Positions 62,501-64,000 of a stretch of DNA of 64,000 nucleotides are shown here, piece after piece. Under the pieces are notes generated by a model. That model was not told where the DNA came from. It did not search any database and worked only from the letters and a program-made list of their open reading frames with translations. The DNA is from an uncultured Aquimarina sp. (GTDB lineage: Bacteria; Bacteroidota; Bacteroidia; Flavobacteriales; Flavobacteriaceae), in NCBI RefSeq assembly GCF_947496855.1, contig NZ_CANMED010000002.1:744001-808000 (forward strand), read 5' to 3'. Position 1 is the stretch's first letter. Each line of letters opens with the position of its first letter. The position numbers and the translations under genes were made by a program.

Positions 62501-64000
62501 ATGAATAGATTTTCGGCTTTATTTATAGCGATATGCCTTCCTTTTTTCTGCATTGGACAAATAGTAACCAATGACACCATTCCCAGAATAGCACCGATAT
62601 CTTATGAAATTCAGGGTAACCAAGTAAATTACAACGCAGAAATGCCTCCTCTTAATCAAATTGCCGGCGCACCTAAAGCTTTCTACACTTATTATTGGGA
62701 ATTCGGAGATGGTGATTATAGTTTTAAAGAAAAACCGGTACATATCTATAAAAAAAATGGGAAATATAACGCTAAGCTATGGGCAACAAACAACTATGAC
62801 AACGGAAAACCTCCAGCAAGCAGACCTAAATCTATATCCGTCGATAATGCAAAAGATGAAGCATCTATTAATGCTAACTCTCCTTTTACAGAAGATGAAG
62901 ATTTAATTTTAAAAAGAAATCGTGAACCCATTCCTGATCAAGAAATAGTATTTATTACAAGTTATAAGAACAACAATAATTATATCTCTAATGGAAAATT
63001 ATATTTATTCTATAATGACCGACAATTTAAGAATGATAATTTCATCATAAAAGATACCCGATTACATTATGGCGAACAGATTGCTCCTATCGATGCTATT
63101 ACTTCTAAACTTCCTGAGAATGATGATCACACTTTAGTAGCATCTAATAATATTTCTTTTTTGTACAACAAAACACTTTTTGTACAAGACACCACCAAAA
63201 GAAAAAACTTTCCGCTTACTCTGGAAGAATCAAAAGCCTTATACCGAAGTTATCAGATCATAGAATTTGACGATATGAAACCTGGAGAAGAACGCAATAT
63301 ATTCAGAACACTAAAGACTACTCCAGAAATGATCAAGGACACAAGCGCGATTGTTACATTACGAAGTGTTTATGTTCCTGATAACAATTTTGATGATCAT
63401 ACCGTAAAAGATACTGAAATGGAGATTGTAACTTCTCATGATCCCAACAAAATGTCTTCTAATGCTTTTTTAATGAATTACAGATTTGCTAGATTTAAAA
63501 GATTAAAATTCAAAGTACGATTTCAGAATAACGGAGAAGGGCCCGCCAATACAATAAAACTAGAGGTGGATACTCCAAAAATGTTTGATAAATCCACCTT
63601 GAAAATTGATAGCATGTATCCAGAATGTCCAATTTGTCCAAAAGAGCGAGAAGTAAATTACAGTTGCTTAGATACTATTTTGAAAAAGGACAAAATCATA
63701 TTTCAATTCAATAGAATTTATCTTCCTGGAAGTGAACAAAAAAATGTAGAAGAGATCGATTCTACTAAAGGTTTTGTAAAATACACCATGAAATTTGGAA
63801 AAAATTTTCATAAGGAAAAGACGAGAAGCAGAACTGCTATTTACTTTGATAAAAACGATCCTATTATTACTAATTATGCCACTACCCGATTCTTACCTGG
63901 GATTTCGATCGGTGCTAAAGCAGGATACATTACAATTCCGGAATTAGATAATCAAAGAGAATATTTTGTTGGAGCTACGCTTTCTCCATTCAAATCTTAT
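62501..64000 (+). CDS. PKD-domain secreted protein, 3'-truncated by window edge
   Basis: Open from ATG 62501 for 500 codons with no stop before the edge. Signal peptide MNRFSALFIAICLPFFCIGQ. PKD domain at about 60-105 (YYWEFGDGDYSFKEKPVHIY). Later VTSHDPNKMSSNAF and LKFKVRFQNNGEGPANTIKL EVDTPKMFDKSTLKI match the DPN-type repeat found in large secreted Bacteroidetes proteins (DUF11/DUF7619-like). Probably exported and surface-bound; the C-terminus (and any sorting domain) is not visible. Confidence 0.8.
   Translation, partial: MNRFSALFIAICLPFFCIGQIVTNDTIPRIAPISYEIQGNQVNYNAEMPPLNQIAGAPKAFYTYYWEFGDGDYSFKEKPVHIYKKNGKYNAKLWATNNYDNGKPPASRPKSISVDNAKDEASINANSPFTEDEDLILKRNREPIPDQEIVFITSYKNNNNYISNGKLYLFYNDRQFKNDNFIIKDTRLHYGEQIAPIDAITSKLPENDDHTLVASNNISFLYNKTLFVQDTTKRKNFPLTLEESKALYRSYQIIEFDDMKPGEERNIFRTLKTTPEMIKDTSAIVTLRSVYVPDNNFDDHTVKDTEMEIVTSHDPNKMSSNAFLMNYRFARFKRLKFKVRFQNNGEGPANTIKLEVDTPKMFDKSTLKIDSMYPECPICPKEREVNYSCLDTILKKDKIIFQFNRIYLPGSEQKNVEEIDSTKGFVKYTMKFGKNFHKEKTRSRTAIYFDKNDPIITNYATTRFLPGISIGAKAGYITIPELDNQREYFVGATLSPFKSY

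Overview
The window looks like marine Flavobacteriia chromosome, Aquimarina-like, though genus is only an impression. It is AT-rich. Starts are often preceded by the Bacteroidetes promoter box TAnnTTTG (with an upstream TTG) rather than a Shine-Dalgarno. It carries a type IX secretion sorting domain, SusC-type receptor architecture, many lipoproteins with an SC lipobox, paired ExbD genes and sigma-54. There is no sign of plasmid, prophage or CRISPR.

Layout. 1-1995: 3' part of a DUF5916/CBM9-like outer membrane protein (minus). 2271-7003: core translation block rplM-rpsI, rpsB, tsf, pyrH, frr, with hairpin leaders and attenuator-like structures between genes. 7092-14151: a DUF5686 surface protein, an RND/MMPL exporter, a 39-aa membrane micro-ORF (minus) and asnS. 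14160-20699 (minus): an ankyrin protein with an unknown partner, then a four-gene unit of outer membrane receptor, class C beta-lactamase-like lipoprotein, LytS-type kinase and LytTR regulator. 20879-33978: an XRE regulator divergent from a membrane-stress cluster: YbjN-like, PspA, OB-fold membrane protein, a short flotillin, a full flotillin, two paralogous small membrane proteins, a DUF3592-like protein, a TPR protein and a 1639-aa AAA+ ATPase. This is the most system-like region.

34134-43045 is accessory and carbohydrate-directed: beta-helix lipoprotein, a DUF5060/collagen-binding/DNRLRE/GH115-C multidomain protein with a type IX tail, a MarR-GNAT pair and two CBM21-type lipoproteins. Two nuclease-plus-palindrome islands interrupt it and the next segment. 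One is a frameshifted GIY-YIG gene between ATTCCGGC-type palindromes (36189-36661). The other is a DUF559 gene between 112-bp direct repeats (44870-45862). 43775-48994: two lipoproteins sharing an unrecognised domain, the second in an operon with a membrane protein, a NarL-type kinase and its regulator.

48995-56434: a 42-bp perfect palindrome, rpoN, a small membrane protein, a beta-barrel, and an ExbB-X-ExbD-ExbD operon with a second ExbD-ExbD pair. 56517-64000: tRNA-Ser(GGA), type I asparaginase, TatD, an ECF sigma/anti-sigma-like pair, two lipoproteins, and a PKD-domain protein running off the right edge.

All functional statements are from reading translations and motifs by eye; no database search was run.
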